Below are positions 18,761 through 27,793 of a stretch of DNA of 64,000 nt, piece after piece (position 1 is the stretch's first letter; each line of letters opens with the position of its first letter). Location of the stretch: assembly GCF_029836165.1 (NCBI RefSeq), contig NZ_JAOEBG010000002.1, forward strand, positions 248,001 to 312,000, given 5' to 3'. This stretch comes from Pseudomonas sp. GD04091 (lineage in GTDB: Bacteria > Pseudomonadota > Gammaproteobacteria > Pseudomonadales > Pseudomonadaceae). Both the position numbers and the translations under genes were made by a program. The notes under the pieces were generated by a model that did not search any database, had not been told where the DNA came from, and worked only from the letters and a program-made list of their open reading frames with translations.

Positions 18761-18847
18761 TGTGCTAGCGTTTCCGGATTGGGGGGCAACGTACCCCCCG
18801 CCTGACAGAACGACGCGACATCAACCGATGATCAGCAGGTGAGCCCG

Positions 18848-19303
18848 ATGGAACTACGCATCAACCAGCAGACCTACCAGGTCGAGGCCGACGCCGACAC
18901 ACCCTTGCTCTGGGTTATCCGCGACGACCTGGGCCTTACCGGCACCAAGTACGGCTGCGGCCTGGCCCAGTGCGGCGCCTGCTCGGTGCTGGTGGACGGC
19001 AACGTGGTACGCGCCTGTGTCACTCCGGTGGCCGGCGTGGTCGGCCGTGAAGTCACCACCATCGAAGCGATCGAGACCGACGCGGTGGGCAAGCGTGTGG
19101 TGGCGGCCTGGGTCGAGCACCAGGTGGCCCAATGCGGCTATTGCCAGTCCGGCCAGGTGATGGCGGCCACCGCGCTGCTCAAGCACACGCCGAAGCCCAG
19201 CGATGCGCAGATCGACGCGGCGATGGTCAACCTGTGCCGCTGCGGCACCTACAACGCCATCCATGCCGCCGTGCACGAACTGGCCCAAGGGGAGAACGCC
19301 TGA
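18848..19303 (+). CDS. iorA: Molybdenum hydroxylase [2Fe-2S] subunit (IorA-like)
   Basis: A 151-residue protein with two iron-sulfur cluster-binding regions: plant-type C37, C42, C45, C57 ('YGCGLAQCGACSVLVDG') and C96/C99 with C130/C132 ('QCGYCQSGQ', 'NLCRCGTYNAI'). This is the electron-transfer subunit of the isoquinoline 1-oxidoreductase/aldehyde dehydrogenase group. It passes electrons from the molybdopterin subunit towards the cytochrome encoded downstream. The stop overlaps the next start as TGATG. ATG 18848 was chosen; a GTG nine bases earlier is possible. Confidence 0.92.
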   Translation: MELRINQQTYQVEADADTPLLWVIRDDLGLTGTKYGCGLAQCGACSVLVDGNVVRACVTPVAGVVGREVTTIEAIETDAVGKRVVAAWVEHQVAQCGYCQSGQVMAATALLKHTPKPSDAQIDAAMVNLCRCGTYNAIHAAVHELAQGENA

Positions 19304-21549
19304 TGAACGCGCGTATCGACACCCCTGACGACCTGCGGCGGCTGCGCAACGGCGAAACCGTCAACCTGTCGCGCCGACGCTTCCTCGCCGGCACCGCCAT
19401 CGGCGCGCTGGTGCTCGGCTTCGGCCTGCCGCTGGGCTCGGCGCGGGTCCAGGCCGCTGCCGCCAGCGCGCAGCGCGGCACCCTGGTGCCGGCCTTCCTC
19501 GAGATCCGCCCGGACGGCAGCGTGCACCTGCTCAGCCCGTTCATGGAGGGCGGGCAAGGCGTCAACACCGCCATGGCGCAGATCGTCGGCGAAGAGCTGG
19601 ATGCCGACCCGGCCACCTTCGTGGTCGACAGCGCGCCCGCGGGCGAAGCCTACGTGGTGATGGAGAACGGCCTGCGTATCACCGGCGGCAGCATGTCGGT
19701 ACGCATGAGCTACCCGACCATGCGCCGCCTCGGCGCCCTGGCCCGGGCCATGCTGCTGCAGGCCGGCGCCGAACAGCTGGGCGTGCCGGTCGCCGAACTG
19801 AGCACCGAACCTGGCAAGGTGGTGCATGCCGCCTCGGGCCGTTCGCTCGGCTATGGCGAGCTGGCTGGCAAGGCCCTGGATCTGCCGGTGCCGGACCCGG
19901 CCAGCGTCACGTTGCGCGACCCCAGCCAGTTCCGCTGGATCGGCAAGCCGGTGCAGCGTCTCGACGCGTACGACAAGTCCATCGGCAAAGCCGTGTACAG
20001 CATCGACATCAAGGTCGACGGAATGCTCCACGCCGCCGTGCAGCATGCCCCGCGCCTGGGCATGACCGTCGCGGGCCTGCGCAACGAGGGCCAGGTCAAG
20101 GCCATGAAAGGGGTGCACTCGGTGCACCAGTTGCCGGGCGCGGTGGCGGTGGTCGCCGAACGCTGGTGGCATGCCAAGCGGGCGGTGGAGGCGCTGCAGG
20201 TGGACTGGCAGGAGCCTGGCGCCGACAGCAAGGTGCGGCCGATGCCCGCCGACTTCTCCAGCGACGGCTGGCGCGAGCACCTGGCCGCTCAGACCGGGCC
20301 GAGCCGCGACGAGGAGAACGAAGGCGACGTGGCCAGCGCCCTGGCCGGCGCCAAGAGCACGGTCGAAGCCACCTACCACAACCAGTTCCTCAACCATGCG
20401 CAGTTGGAGCCGCCCTCCGCCACCGCCCGCTTCAACCCCGACGGTAGCCTGGAAGTGTGGTTGCCCAACCAGGCGCAGGACATGTTCCGCGACGACATCG
20501 CCAAGCGCACCGGGCTGGCCCCGGCGCAGATCACCCTGCATTCGCCGCTGCTCGGTGGCTTCTTTGGCCGGCACTTCCTGTACGACTCGGCCAATCCCTA
20601 TCCGCAGGCCATCGCCCTGGCCAAGGCCGTGGGCCGCCCGGTGAAGCTGATCTGGAGCCGCGAGGAAGAGTTCCTGCGTGATGCCATGCGCCCCATGGCG
20701 GTGGTCAAGTTCCGCGCTGGCCTGGACGACAAAGGCATGCCGGTGGCCATCGAGGCGATCAGCGCCACCGAGGGGCCGACCGAGGCCATCGCCGGCCAGC
20801 AGGGTGACAAGGTCGACCCCACCGCGCTGGAAGGCCTGTCGGGCAAGGCCTACGCCATCGCCAACAGGCGCATCGCGCAGATCTACGTCAAAGGCCCGGC
20901 CATGCTCGGCTACTGGCGCTCGGTGGGCAACTCGTTGAACGACTTCTTCTACGAGTCGTTCCTCGACGAGCTGGCCGACAAGGGCGGCCACGACCCCTAC
21001 GAGCTGCGTCTGCAGCTGCTGCGCGACAACCCGCGCCTGACCACCTTGCTGCAGGCGGTGGGCGAGCTGTCCGGCGGCTGGAAACGCGGCCCGTTCAGCG
21101 CCGAGGATGGCAGCAAACGGGCGCGTGGCGTGGCCATGGCCTCGCCGTTCGGCTCGGAGGCGGCGGTGATCGCCGAGGTTTCACTGGAGGGCGGCCAGGT
21201 CAGGGTGCATGACATCTGGCAGGCCATCGACCCGGGCAGCATCGTCAACCCGGCGATCATCGAGGCCCAGGTCAACGGCGCGGTGTCCCTCGGCCTGTCC
21301 CAGGTGCTGCTGGAGGAAGCGGTGTGGCTGAACGGCATGCCACGGGCGCGCAACTACGATCTGTACCCGGTGCTGCCGCCGTCGCGCATGGCCCGGGTGC
21401 ATGTGCGCATCGTCGAGAGCGGCGCGAAGATGGGCGGCATCGGCGAACCGCCGTTGCCGGCGGTGGCACCCGCGGTGGCCAACGCCGTGGCGCGGCTGAC
21501 CGGCCAGCGCGTGCGCAGCATGCCCCTGAGCCGCCATACCTTCAGCTGA
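19303..21549 (+). CDS. iorB: Molybdopterin-binding subunit of aldehyde/isoquinoline-type dehydrogenase (IorB-like), Tat-exported
   Basis: A 748-residue xanthine-dehydrogenase-family catalytic subunit. The N-terminus carries a twin-arginine signal (SRRRFLAGTAIGALVLGFG, about 24-42), so the holoenzyme is exported folded, as expected for a periplasmic enzyme feeding a cytochrome. Motifs include 'LLSPFMEGGQGVNTAMAQIVGEEL', 'GGFFGRHFL' and near the C-terminus 'GGIGEPPLPAVAPAVANA', which contains the conserved Glu base of the family. It hydroxylates an aldehyde or N-heterocycle using water. Substrate undetermined; aldehyde oxidation is the commonest role of such operons in P. putida. Confidence 0.9.
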   Translation: MNARIDTPDDLRRLRNGETVNLSRRRFLAGTAIGALVLGFGLPLGSARVQAAAASAQRGTLVPAFLEIRPDGSVHLLSPFMEGGQGVNTAMAQIVGEELDADPATFVVDSAPAGEAYVVMENGLRITGGSMSVRMSYPTMRRLGALARAMLLQAGAEQLGVPVAELSTEPGKVVHAASGRSLGYGELAGKALDLPVPDPASVTLRDPSQFRWIGKPVQRLDAYDKSIGKAVYSIDIKVDGMLHAAVQHAPRLGMTVAGLRNEGQVKAMKGVHSVHQLPGAVAVVAERWWHAKRAVEALQVDWQEPGADSKVRPMPADFSSDGWREHLAAQTGPSRDEENEGDVASALAGAKSTVEATYHNQFLNHAQLEPPSATARFNPDGSLEVWLPNQAQDMFRDDIAKRTGLAPAQITLHSPLLGGFFGRHFLYDSANPYPQAIALAKAVGRPVKLIWSREEEFLRDAMRPMAVVKFRAGLDDKGMPVAIEAISATEGPTEAIAGQQGDKVDPTALEGLSGKAYAIANRRIAQIYVKGPAMLGYWRSVGNSLNDFFYESFLDELADKGGHDPYELRLQLLRDNPRLTTLLQAVGELSGGWKRGPFSAEDGSKRARGVAMASPFGSEAAVIAEVSLEGGQVRVHDIWQAIDPGSIVNPAIIEAQVNGAVSLGLSQVLLEEAVWLNGMPRARNYDLYPVLPPSRMARVHVRIVESGAKMGGIGEPPLPAVAPAVANAVARLTGQRVRSMPLSRHTFS

Positions 21550-21566
21550 CACGACAAGGACAGCCC

Positions 21567-22901
21567 ATGAACAACAGCCGATTGGCAACAACCGCGGGCT
21601 GGCTGGCCCTGCCGTGCCTGGTCGCGGCAGGCCTGCTGGCCTGGTACGTCACCCGCGAGCCCGCCTCGCCGTTCGCCGCCGCAGACAGCGCCGATGCCGC
21701 CCTGGTCAGCCGCGGCGAGTACGTCGCCCGGCTCAGCGACTGCGTGGCCTGCCACAGCCTGCCGGGCAAGGCACCGTTCGCCGGTGGCCTGGAAATGGCC
21801 ACGCCACTGGGCGCGATCCACGCCACCAACATCACCCCGGACCGCGACCATGGCATCGGTGCCTACAGCCTGGCCGACTTCGACCGCGCCGTGCGCCATG
21901 GCGTGGCGCCCGGCGGACGCCGGCTGTACCCGGCCATGCCGTACCCGTCCTACGTCAAGCTCAGCGACGACGATGTACGGGCGCTCTACGCGTTCTTCAT
22001 GAAAGGCGTGCAGCCGGCCAGCGAGGCCAATATCCCCAGCAGTATCCCCTGGCCGCTGAACCTGCGCTGGCCCATCGCCCTGTGGAACGGCCTGTTCGCG
22101 CCGAGTTCGCCCTATGCGCAGAAGGCCGACCAGGACCCGCTGTGGAATCGCGGTGCCTACATCGTCCAGGGCCCCGGCCACTGCGGCAGCTGCCACACGC
22201 CCCGAGGCCTGGCGTTCAACGAGAAGGCCCTGGACGAAGCGGGCGCGCCCTTCCTCGCCGGCGCCCTGCTCGACGGCTGGTACGCGCCAAGCCTGCGCCA
22301 GGACCACAACACCGGGCTCGGGCGCTGGAGCGAGCCAGAGATCGTGCAGTTCCTCAAGACCGGGCGCAACCGGCACGCCGTGGTGTACGGCTCGATGACC
22401 GAGGCGTTCAACAACTCCACGCAGTTCATGAGTGACGACGACCTCAACGCGATCGCCCGCTACCTCAAGTCGCTGCCCGGCGATCCGCAGCGTGACGGCG
22501 CGCCCTGGCAGTACCAGGCGCTGAACGCGGGCCTCGACACCCCGGGAGCGCACGCCTACGCCACGCGCTGCGCCAGCTGTCATGGCCTGGATGGCAAGGG
22601 CCAGGCCGAGTGGATGCCGCCGCTGGCGGGGGCCACCTCGATGCTGGCCAAAGAGGATGCCTCGGCGATCAACATCACCCTCAACGGCTCGCAGCGCATC
22701 GTTGCCGCCGGGGTGCCGGATGCCTACCGCATGCCGGCGTTCCGCGAGCAGTTGTCGGACCAGGAGATTGCCGAGGTGTTGAGTTTCGCCCGCGACGCCT
22801 GGGGCAACCACGGGAGCGCGGTGGCGGCGAAGGCGGTTGGCGAGCTGCGCGGACATACCGATCCGGCCAGCAGCAGCCCGATCATCCTGCATATGCGCTG
22901 A
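21567..22901 (+). CDS. Triheme membrane-bound cytochrome c, electron acceptor of the Mo hydroxylase
   Basis: A 444-residue cytochrome with one N-terminal membrane anchor ('GWLALPCLVAAGLLAWYV') and three CxxCH haem sites: CVACH (59-63), CGSCH in the middle and CASCH in the C-terminal third. Its architecture matches the alcohol dehydrogenase cytochrome subunit (AdhB-like). It starts 17 bp after iorB and should carry electrons from the exported IorAB enzyme to the respiratory chain. Confidence 0.92.
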   Translation: MNNSRLATTAGWLALPCLVAAGLLAWYVTREPASPFAAADSADAALVSRGEYVARLSDCVACHSLPGKAPFAGGLEMATPLGAIHATNITPDRDHGIGAYSLADFDRAVRHGVAPGGRRLYPAMPYPSYVKLSDDDVRALYAFFMKGVQPASEANIPSSIPWPLNLRWPIALWNGLFAPSSPYAQKADQDPLWNRGAYIVQGPGHCGSCHTPRGLAFNEKALDEAGAPFLAGALLDGWYAPSLRQDHNTGLGRWSEPEIVQFLKTGRNRHAVVYGSMTEAFNNSTQFMSDDDLNAIARYLKSLPGDPQRDGAPWQYQALNAGLDTPGAHAYATRCASCHGLDGKGQAEWMPPLAGATSMLAKEDASAINITLNGSQRIVAAGVPDAYRMPAFREQLSDQEIAEVLSFARDAWGNHGSAVAAKAVGELRGHTDPASSSPIILHMR

Positions 22902-22947
22902 GCAGCCCGCTCCCACGGGCACACGGCACGACGAGGTCTCACACATC

Positions 22948-23964
22948 ATGGAAAGCATCGACCTGCTGGTCCTGCGTACCACCTTCGACTGGCTCCAGGC
23001 CGGCCACCGCGTGCTGCTCGCCACCGTCGCCCGCACCTGGGGCTCGTCGCCGCGCCCGGTCGGCTCGATGATGGCCCTGCGCAACGATGGCCGGGTGGTC
23101 GGCAGCGTTTCCGGCGGCTGCATCGAGGACGACCTGATCCACCGCTACACCACGGCCTACGGCGGCCCTGGCCTGCCCCAGGGCACGCCCGAGGTGGTCC
23201 GCTACGGCGTCAGCGCCGACGAAGCCCACCGCTTCGGCCTGCCCTGCGGCGGCACCCTGGAGCTGATCCTCGAGTTCAGCCCCGCCATCGAGGCCTTGCA
23301 ACCACTGCTCGCGCGCCTCGACGATGGCCAGCTGGTGCGTCGCCACCTGGACCTGGACAACGGCGAGGTCAACCTCGAAAGCACCGCGACCCCGGAACAG
23401 TTCGGCTTCGACGGCCAGCACATGGTCAACACCCTCGGTCCCGGCTACCGCATGCTGCTGATCGGCGCCGGAGCGCTGGCCGAGTACCTGGCGACCATGG
23501 CCTTGTTCAATGGCTTTCGCGTGGCCGTCTGCGACCCCCGACCCGAGCACATGGCCACCTGGTCGGTGGCCGGCGTCGAGCATCGACGGGGCATGCCGGA
23601 CGACGTGGTGCGCGCGTTCAAGGTCGACCTGCGCACCTGCATCATCGCCGTCAGCCACGACCCCAAGCTCGACGACCTGGCGCTGCTCGAAGCCCTCCAC
23701 GGCCCGGCGTTCTACATTGGCGCCATCGGTTCGCGGCGCAACAGCCAGTTGCGCCGCGAGCGCTTGATCGAGCACTTCGGCGAGAGCGAGGCCTCGCTGG
23801 AGCGCCTGCATGGGCCCATCGGCATCTACATCGGCAGCAAGACCCCGGCGGAGATCGCCGTGAGCGTGATGGCCGAAGTGCTGGCGGCGAAGAATGCCGT
23901 GGCCTTGCCGGGTGCGGTAAGTGTGTCCAAGGCCAAGCGCGAGCGTGAGCATCAGCCCTTGTAA
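22948..23964 (+). CDS. XdhC-family molybdenum cofactor insertion/maturation protein
   Basis: A 338-residue XdhC/CoxF-type protein: 'VARTWGSSPRPVGSMMAL' and 'VVGSVSGGCIEDDL' in the N-terminal XdhC domain, a Rossmann-like 'YRMLLIGAGALAEYLATMA' in the middle and 'FYIGAIGSRRNSQLRRERL' plus 'IGIYIGSKTPAEIAVSVMAEVLA' at the end. XdhC proteins bind Mo cofactor and load it, often sulfurated, onto xanthine-dehydrogenase-family enzymes. It is the last gene of this four-gene operon and most likely serves IorB. Confidence 0.91.
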   Translation: MESIDLLVLRTTFDWLQAGHRVLLATVARTWGSSPRPVGSMMALRNDGRVVGSVSGGCIEDDLIHRYTTAYGGPGLPQGTPEVVRYGVSADEAHRFGLPCGGTLELILEFSPAIEALQPLLARLDDGQLVRRHLDLDNGEVNLESTATPEQFGFDGQHMVNTLGPGYRMLLIGAGALAEYLATMALFNGFRVAVCDPRPEHMATWSVAGVEHRRGMPDDVVRAFKVDLRTCIIAVSHDPKLDDLALLEALHGPAFYIGAIGSRRNSQLRRERLIEHFGESEASLERLHGPIGIYIGSKTPAEIAVSVMAEVLAAKNAVALPGAVSVSKAKREREHQPL

Positions 23965-24066
23965 TGCCCCACGATGAGGCTGGCACGGCGCACACACGTG
24001 CCAATCAGTGTCTATGCTTCCCAGCGCGAACCTCCCATCGGTATCGACCCCAAGGAAGACAGACTC

Positions 24067-24642
24067 ATGAACCCGACTCGCGCCATCGCTTTCGCCTCGC
24101 TCATCCTTGCCGCCAGCCTCACCGCCCACGCCGCCGAACTGCCCATCGCCAGCGAAGCGCTGGAGAGTCACATCACCACCGAAGTCACCAGGATCGACCT
24201 GTCCAGCCGGCAGGTCACGGTCAAGGGACCTCACGACAAGGACGTGACCTTCCAGCTCAGCGAACAGGCCAAGGCCCTGCCCAACCTCAAGGTCGGCGAC
24301 CAGGTCGACATCTACGTGACGCGCGCCATCGCCTACGTGCTCAACACCAACGAAGGCGGCGCGCCGAAGGCCTCCGAGGAATCCGGCACCATCCGCGCCA
24401 CCAAGGACAACCCCAACCCCGGCGGCGAGGCGTTCCGCCAGGTGAAGGTCACCTCGCAGATCAAGAAGATCGACCTGGACAGCCATGAGGTCACCCTGCT
24501 GCCGCCCGAAGGCAAGCTGCAGGTGGTGAAAGTCGAAGACCCCGAACTGCAGGCGCGCATGAAGAACCTCAAGGTCGACCAGACCGTCGATGCCATCTAC
24601 ACCGAAGTGCTGCGCGTGGAGACCTCGCGCCCAGCCCAATAA
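24067..24642 (+). CDS. Periplasmic protein of unknown function, two-repeat OB-like
   Basis: A 191-residue protein with a Sec signal peptide (cleavage near AHA-AE, residues 22-24). The mature part holds two similar segments: 'HITTEVTRIDLSSRQVTVKGPHDKDVTF...LKVGDQVDIYVTRAI' and 'KVTSQIKKIDLDSHEVTLLPPEGKLQVV...LKVDQTVDAIYTEVL'. This internal duplication suggests two small beta-barrel domains. No catalytic motif is seen. It lies about 60 bp before the lipocalin gene on the same strand. The name and function are unknown. Confidence 0.75.
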   Translation: MNPTRAIAFASLILAASLTAHAAELPIASEALESHITTEVTRIDLSSRQVTVKGPHDKDVTFQLSEQAKALPNLKVGDQVDIYVTRAIAYVLNTNEGGAPKASEESGTIRATKDNPNPGGEAFRQVKVTSQIKKIDLDSHEVTLLPPEGKLQVVKVEDPELQARMKNLKVDQTVDAIYTEVLRVETSRPAQ

Positions 24643-24703
24643 AACCTTTGCCCGGCCCGCGCATCGAAAGCCATGTGAGCCTTTCCCCTTACAGGAGGTT
24701 TCC

Positions 24704-25255
24704 ATGGCGATGCGCCTGGCCGTGCCATTCTGCTGCTGCCTCACCCTGGCCCTCGCGGGCTGTTCCGGCGCCCGCGACCAGCGGCTGCCGCCGCCCACCA
24801 CGCAACAGGTCGAACTCCAGCGCTACCAGGGCACCTGGTACGAGCTGGCGCGGCTGCCGATGTTCTTCCAGCGCGACTGCGTGCAGTCCGAAGCCCACTA
24901 TGGCCTGCGCGCGGACGGGCGTATCGATGTCACCAACCGCTGCCAGGAGAAGGATGGCCAGTGGGACGAAGCCAAAGGCATCGCCGAGCCGCAGGTGGCC
25001 GGGCGTACCGACAAGCTCTGGGTGCGTTTCGACAACGGGTTCAGTCGCCTCGCGCCGGACCTGACCAAGGGCGAATACTGGGTGCTGTACCACGACGCGG
25101 ATTACCGCGTGGCGCTGGTCGGGCATCCGAACCGCGAATACCTGTGGCTGCTGTCACGCACGCCGACGGTCAGCCGCCAGACCCAGACGCAGCTGCTGGA
25201 ACGGGCGCGCCAGCAAGGCTATGCCACCGACCGGCTGATCTGGCGCCAGCCCTAG
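24704..25255 (+). CDS. blc: Outer-membrane lipocalin (Blc-like lipoprotein)
   Basis: A 183-residue lipoprotein. The lipobox LALAGC ends the signal peptide at about residue 20. The lipocalin core follows: 'YQGTWYELARLPMFFQRDC' (GxW motif), 'YGLRADGRIDVTNRC', 'YWVLYHDADYRVALVGHPNREYLWLLSR'. It is expected to bind a lipophilic ligand at the outer membrane and is often linked to envelope stress. ACAGGAGG sits 7 nt before ATG 24704; a second ATG two codons later is possible. Confidence 0.92.
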   Translation: MAMRLAVPFCCCLTLALAGCSGARDQRLPPPTTQQVELQRYQGTWYELARLPMFFQRDCVQSEAHYGLRADGRIDVTNRCQEKDGQWDEAKGIAEPQVAGRTDKLWVRFDNGFSRLAPDLTKGEYWVLYHDADYRVALVGHPNREYLWLLSRTPTVSRQTQTQLLERARQQGYATDRLIWRQP

Positions 25256-25322
25256 CGGAGTCGACGCCGGCACGCACCCACGGTAAGGTGAGCCTCCCGG
25301 CTCACCCAAAGGATTGCGTGCA

Positions 25323-25628
25323 ATGATCACCTGCCACCTCAAGTACGTCATCGATCCCTACCAGATTCCGGCCTTCGAGGCCTACGGCAAACTGTGGATC
25401 GGCTTGGTCAACCGCATGGGCGGCACCCATCACGGCTACTTCCTGCCCAGCGAAGGCGCCAACAACATTGCCTATGCCCTGTTCAGCTTCCCCAGCCTGG
25501 CGGCGTACGAGCAGTACCGCCACGCCTGCGAGACCGACCCGCAGTGCATCGCCGCCTTCGCCCTGGCCACCGAGCAGCGCTTCATCCTCAGCTACGAACG
25601 CAGCTTTTTGAGGCCACTGTTCGACTGA
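25323..25628 (+). CDS. NIPSNAP-family small protein
   Basis: A 101-residue protein with the ferredoxin-like dimeric alpha/beta-barrel pattern of NIPSNAP proteins: 'CHLKYVIDPYQIPAFEAYGKLWIGLVNRMGGTHHGYFLPSEGANNIAYALFSF'. Function is unknown; the family is cytoplasmic here, with no signal peptide. ATG 25323 is preferred over a TTG three codons earlier. Confidence 0.83.
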   Translation: MITCHLKYVIDPYQIPAFEAYGKLWIGLVNRMGGTHHGYFLPSEGANNIAYALFSFPSLAAYEQYRHACETDPQCIAAFALATEQRFILSYERSFLRPLFD

Positions 25629-25731
25629 CTGTCGCGATCCCGGCAAATCCCACTGAACTAACGCTCCCCGACGACGATCCTCACCTGAGCACCCTCGATT
25701 CCGGATCGTCGACTGACAAGGAGCCTGCCCC

Positions 25732-26154
25732 GTGACCACCACCACCCTCCCCCGTTGCACCCCCGGCCCGCTGCACGCGACGCTGCTGGCCGGCAGCGTG
25801 CCGCTGTTTCTCGGCGCCCTGCTGAGCGACATCGCCTACTACCAGAGCTACCAGATCCAGTGGAGCAACTTCGCCGCCTGGCTGATCGCCGGCGCCCTGC
25901 TGTTCAGCGGCCTGGCGCTGCTGTTCGCCCTGGCCAACCTGATCCGCGCTCCGCGCAAGGCCGGCCGCCCGACCCTGTACTTCGTGTTGCTGCTGGCGAC
26001 CTGGCTGCTGGGCCTGCTCAACGCCTTCGAGCACGCCAAGGATGCCTGGGCGGTGATGCCCTCGGGGCTGGTGCTGTCGGTGATCGTGACCGCGCTGGCG
26101 CTGATCGCCACCTGGATCGGCCTGACCAACCTGCGCACGGAGGCCGAGGCATGA
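25732..26154 (+). CDS. DUF2231 membrane protein (GTG start)
   Basis: A 140-residue inner-membrane protein with four predicted helices ('HATLLAGSVPLFLGALLSDIAYY', 'FAAWLIAGALLFSGLALLFALANLI', 'LYFVLLLATWLLGLLNAF', 'VLSVIVTALALIATWIGL'). The pattern matches DUF2231, often co-encoded with soluble sugar dehydrogenases. The GTG start has AAGGAG upstream, and the stop overlaps the next gene's start as ATGA, so the pair is co-translated. It may anchor or accept electrons for its partner; this is inference. Confidence 0.82.
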   Translation: MTTTTLPRCTPGPLHATLLAGSVPLFLGALLSDIAYYQSYQIQWSNFAAWLIAGALLFSGLALLFALANLIRAPRKAGRPTLYFVLLLATWLLGLLNAFEHAKDAWAVMPSGLVLSVIVTALALIATWIGLTNLRTEAEA

Positions 26155-27437
26155 AACACGCACTGAGCGCCCTGAGCATGGCCCTGCTGCTCACCGCCTG
26201 CGGTGGTGATGGCGACAAGACCCAGGCCCACGGCCCGGACCCGAAACTGCCGGCGCCCGAACGCGGCCTGCTGCCCAGCATGAAGATCGCCCAGCCAGCC
26301 GCCTGGGGCGAGCGCAAACCCACGGTGCCGGAGGGCTACAGCATCACGGCCATCGCCACCGACCTGAAGATCCCACGCCAGACCCTGGTGCTGCCCAACG
26401 GCGATATCCTCGTCGCCGAAGGCCGTGGCGGCAGCGCCGCCAAGCTCAAGCCCAAGGACGTGATCGCCAGCCAGATCAAGGCCAAGGGCAATACCCAGGT
26501 CAAGGGCGGCAACCGCCTGACCTTGCTCCGCGACGCCGACGGCGATGGCAGATACGAACTGCAGACGGTGTTCGCCGAGAACCTCAACGCGCCCTACGGC
26601 CTGGCCTACGACGACGGCAAGCTCTACGTCGCCAACCAGGACGCCCTGGTGCGCTTCGACTACCAGGATGGCCAGACCCAGGCCGACGGCCCGCCGACCA
26701 AGGTCAGCGACCTTCCCGCCGAGATCAACCACCACTGGACCAAGTCCCTCGCCGTCAGCCCGGACGGGCGCTACCTGTACGTCGGCATCGGCTCCAACAG
26801 CAACATCACCGAGCGCGGCATGGAGGCGGAAGTCGACCGCGCCATGGTCTGGCAGATCGATGCCGTGACCGGCGCCCACCGGCCCTATGCCACCGGCCTG
26901 CGCAATCCCACCGCGCTGGCCATCCAGCCGGGTACCGGGCAGCTGTGGGCGGTGGTCAACGAACGCGATGAACTGGGGCCGGACCTGGTACCGGACTACC
27001 TGACTTCGGTGCAGGAAGGCGCCTTCTATGGCTGGCCCTACAGCTACTGGGGGCAGCACGTCGACGACCGCGTGCGGCCGCAGAATCCGGAAAAGGTCAA
27101 AGCGGCGATCAAGCCCGACTACAGCCTCGGCTCGCATGTGGCCGCACTGGGCGTCGATTTCTCCAACACGGCCATGGGCGAACGGTTCGCCGATGGCGTC
27201 TTCGTGGGCGAGCACGGTAGCTGGAACCGCCCTGACCCGGTGGGCTACAAGGTGATCTTCGTGCCGTTTCGCGATGGCAAACCCGCTGGCGATCCCGTGG
27301 ACTTCGCCACTGGTTTTCGCGGCGAGGACGGCAAGACCCGCGGGCGGCCGGTCGGCGTGACGGTCGATCCGAAGGGCGCGTTGATCATCGCCGACGACCT
27401 GGCCAATACCCTGTGGAGGGTGACACGCCTGCCGTGA
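26151..27437 (+). CDS. Sorbosone-dehydrogenase-like PQQ-type beta-propeller lipoprotein
   Basis: A 428-residue lipoprotein. The lipobox LLLTAC puts the lipid on C17, and the mature part is a glucose/sorbosone dehydrogenase beta-propeller. Markers include 'YSITAIATDLKIPRQTLVLPNGDILVAEGRGGS', 'NHHWTKSLAVSPDGRYLYVGIGSNSN', 'YATGLRNPTALAIQPGTGQLWAVVNERDELG' and 'VFVGEHGSWNRPDPVGYKVIFVPF'. It probably oxidises a sugar or aldose in the periplasm with PQQ. The substrate is not known, and it is co-translated with the DUF2231 membrane protein. Confidence 0.88.
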   Translation: MKHALSALSMALLLTACGGDGDKTQAHGPDPKLPAPERGLLPSMKIAQPAAWGERKPTVPEGYSITAIATDLKIPRQTLVLPNGDILVAEGRGGSAAKLKPKDVIASQIKAKGNTQVKGGNRLTLLRDADGDGRYELQTVFAENLNAPYGLAYDDGKLYVANQDALVRFDYQDGQTQADGPPTKVSDLPAEINHHWTKSLAVSPDGRYLYVGIGSNSNITERGMEAEVDRAMVWQIDAVTGAHRPYATGLRNPTALAIQPGTGQLWAVVNERDELGPDLVPDYLTSVQEGAFYGWPYSYWGQHVDDRVRPQNPEKVKAAIKPDYSLGSHVAALGVDFSNTAMGERFADGVFVGEHGSWNRPDPVGYKVIFVPFRDGKPAGDPVDFATGFRGEDGKTRGRPVGVTVDPKGALIIADDLANTLWRVTRLP

Positions 27438-27454
27438 CACGGGCCGTGGGACCG

Positions 27455-27721
27455 CTAGTGACGCGCTTTCGGGCGCCACGTCTCCAAGACCTCGATGAAC
27501 GCCTGCAGAGGCAGGCGTTCAGCAGGCCAGTCCTTCAGGTAGTGGTGCTCGATCACCACCGCGTCGTCCTCGAACGCGACGTGATAGGCATTGCCGCTGT
27601 AGGCTTCCACCAGCCGATTCTGGCGGGCGGCCAGGGCCTTCTCCAGCAAGTGCTCGAGCGCCACGGCCGTCATCTCTTCATCGAGAAACTGCTGCAGGCC
27701 TGGGGTTAGGGGATTGGACAT
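27455..27721 (-). CDS. Small unknown protein, 88 aa; candidate immunity protein
   Basis: An 88-residue cytoplasmic protein with no signal peptide, ending 'VAFEDDAVVIEHHYLKDWPAERLPLQAFIEVLETWR'. The beta-hairpin followed by 'LPLQAFIEVLETW' is a layout shared by several small immunity proteins of polymorphic toxins, but no family match can be proved by eye. It is the next gene downstream of the EndoU-type RNase on the same strand, separated from it by a terminator. GGGAG lies 7 nt before the ATG. It may equally be an unrelated conserved protein. Confidence 0.65.
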   Translation of the reverse strand: MSNPLTPGLQQFLDEEMTAVALEHLLEKALAARQNRLVEAYSGNAYHVAFEDDAVVIEHHYLKDWPAERLPLQAFIEVLETWRPKARH

Positions 27722-27744
27722 CGGCAGGCTCCCTTGCGCGTGTG

Positions 27745-27773
27745 ACGAAAAAGGCCGGGCATGATGCCCGGCC
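27745..27773 (-). terminator. Rho-independent terminator of the EndoU/GH19/DUF2589 gene run
   Basis: A near-perfect GGCCGGGC/GCCCGGCC stem (27753-27760 and 27766-27773, loop ATGAT). On the minus strand it is followed by a run of T (complement of AAAAA at 27748-27752). It lies about 20 bp after the EndoU stop codon and so ends that operon. Confidence 0.85.
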
Positions 27774-27793
27774 CTGGTGAAGGTAACGCAGGA

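Noticed and set aside
22939..24801. Long minus-strand open frame (620 codons) opposite XdhC and the exported protein
   Set aside because: Same pattern of antisense to GC-rich coding DNA; no start signal or family similarity.
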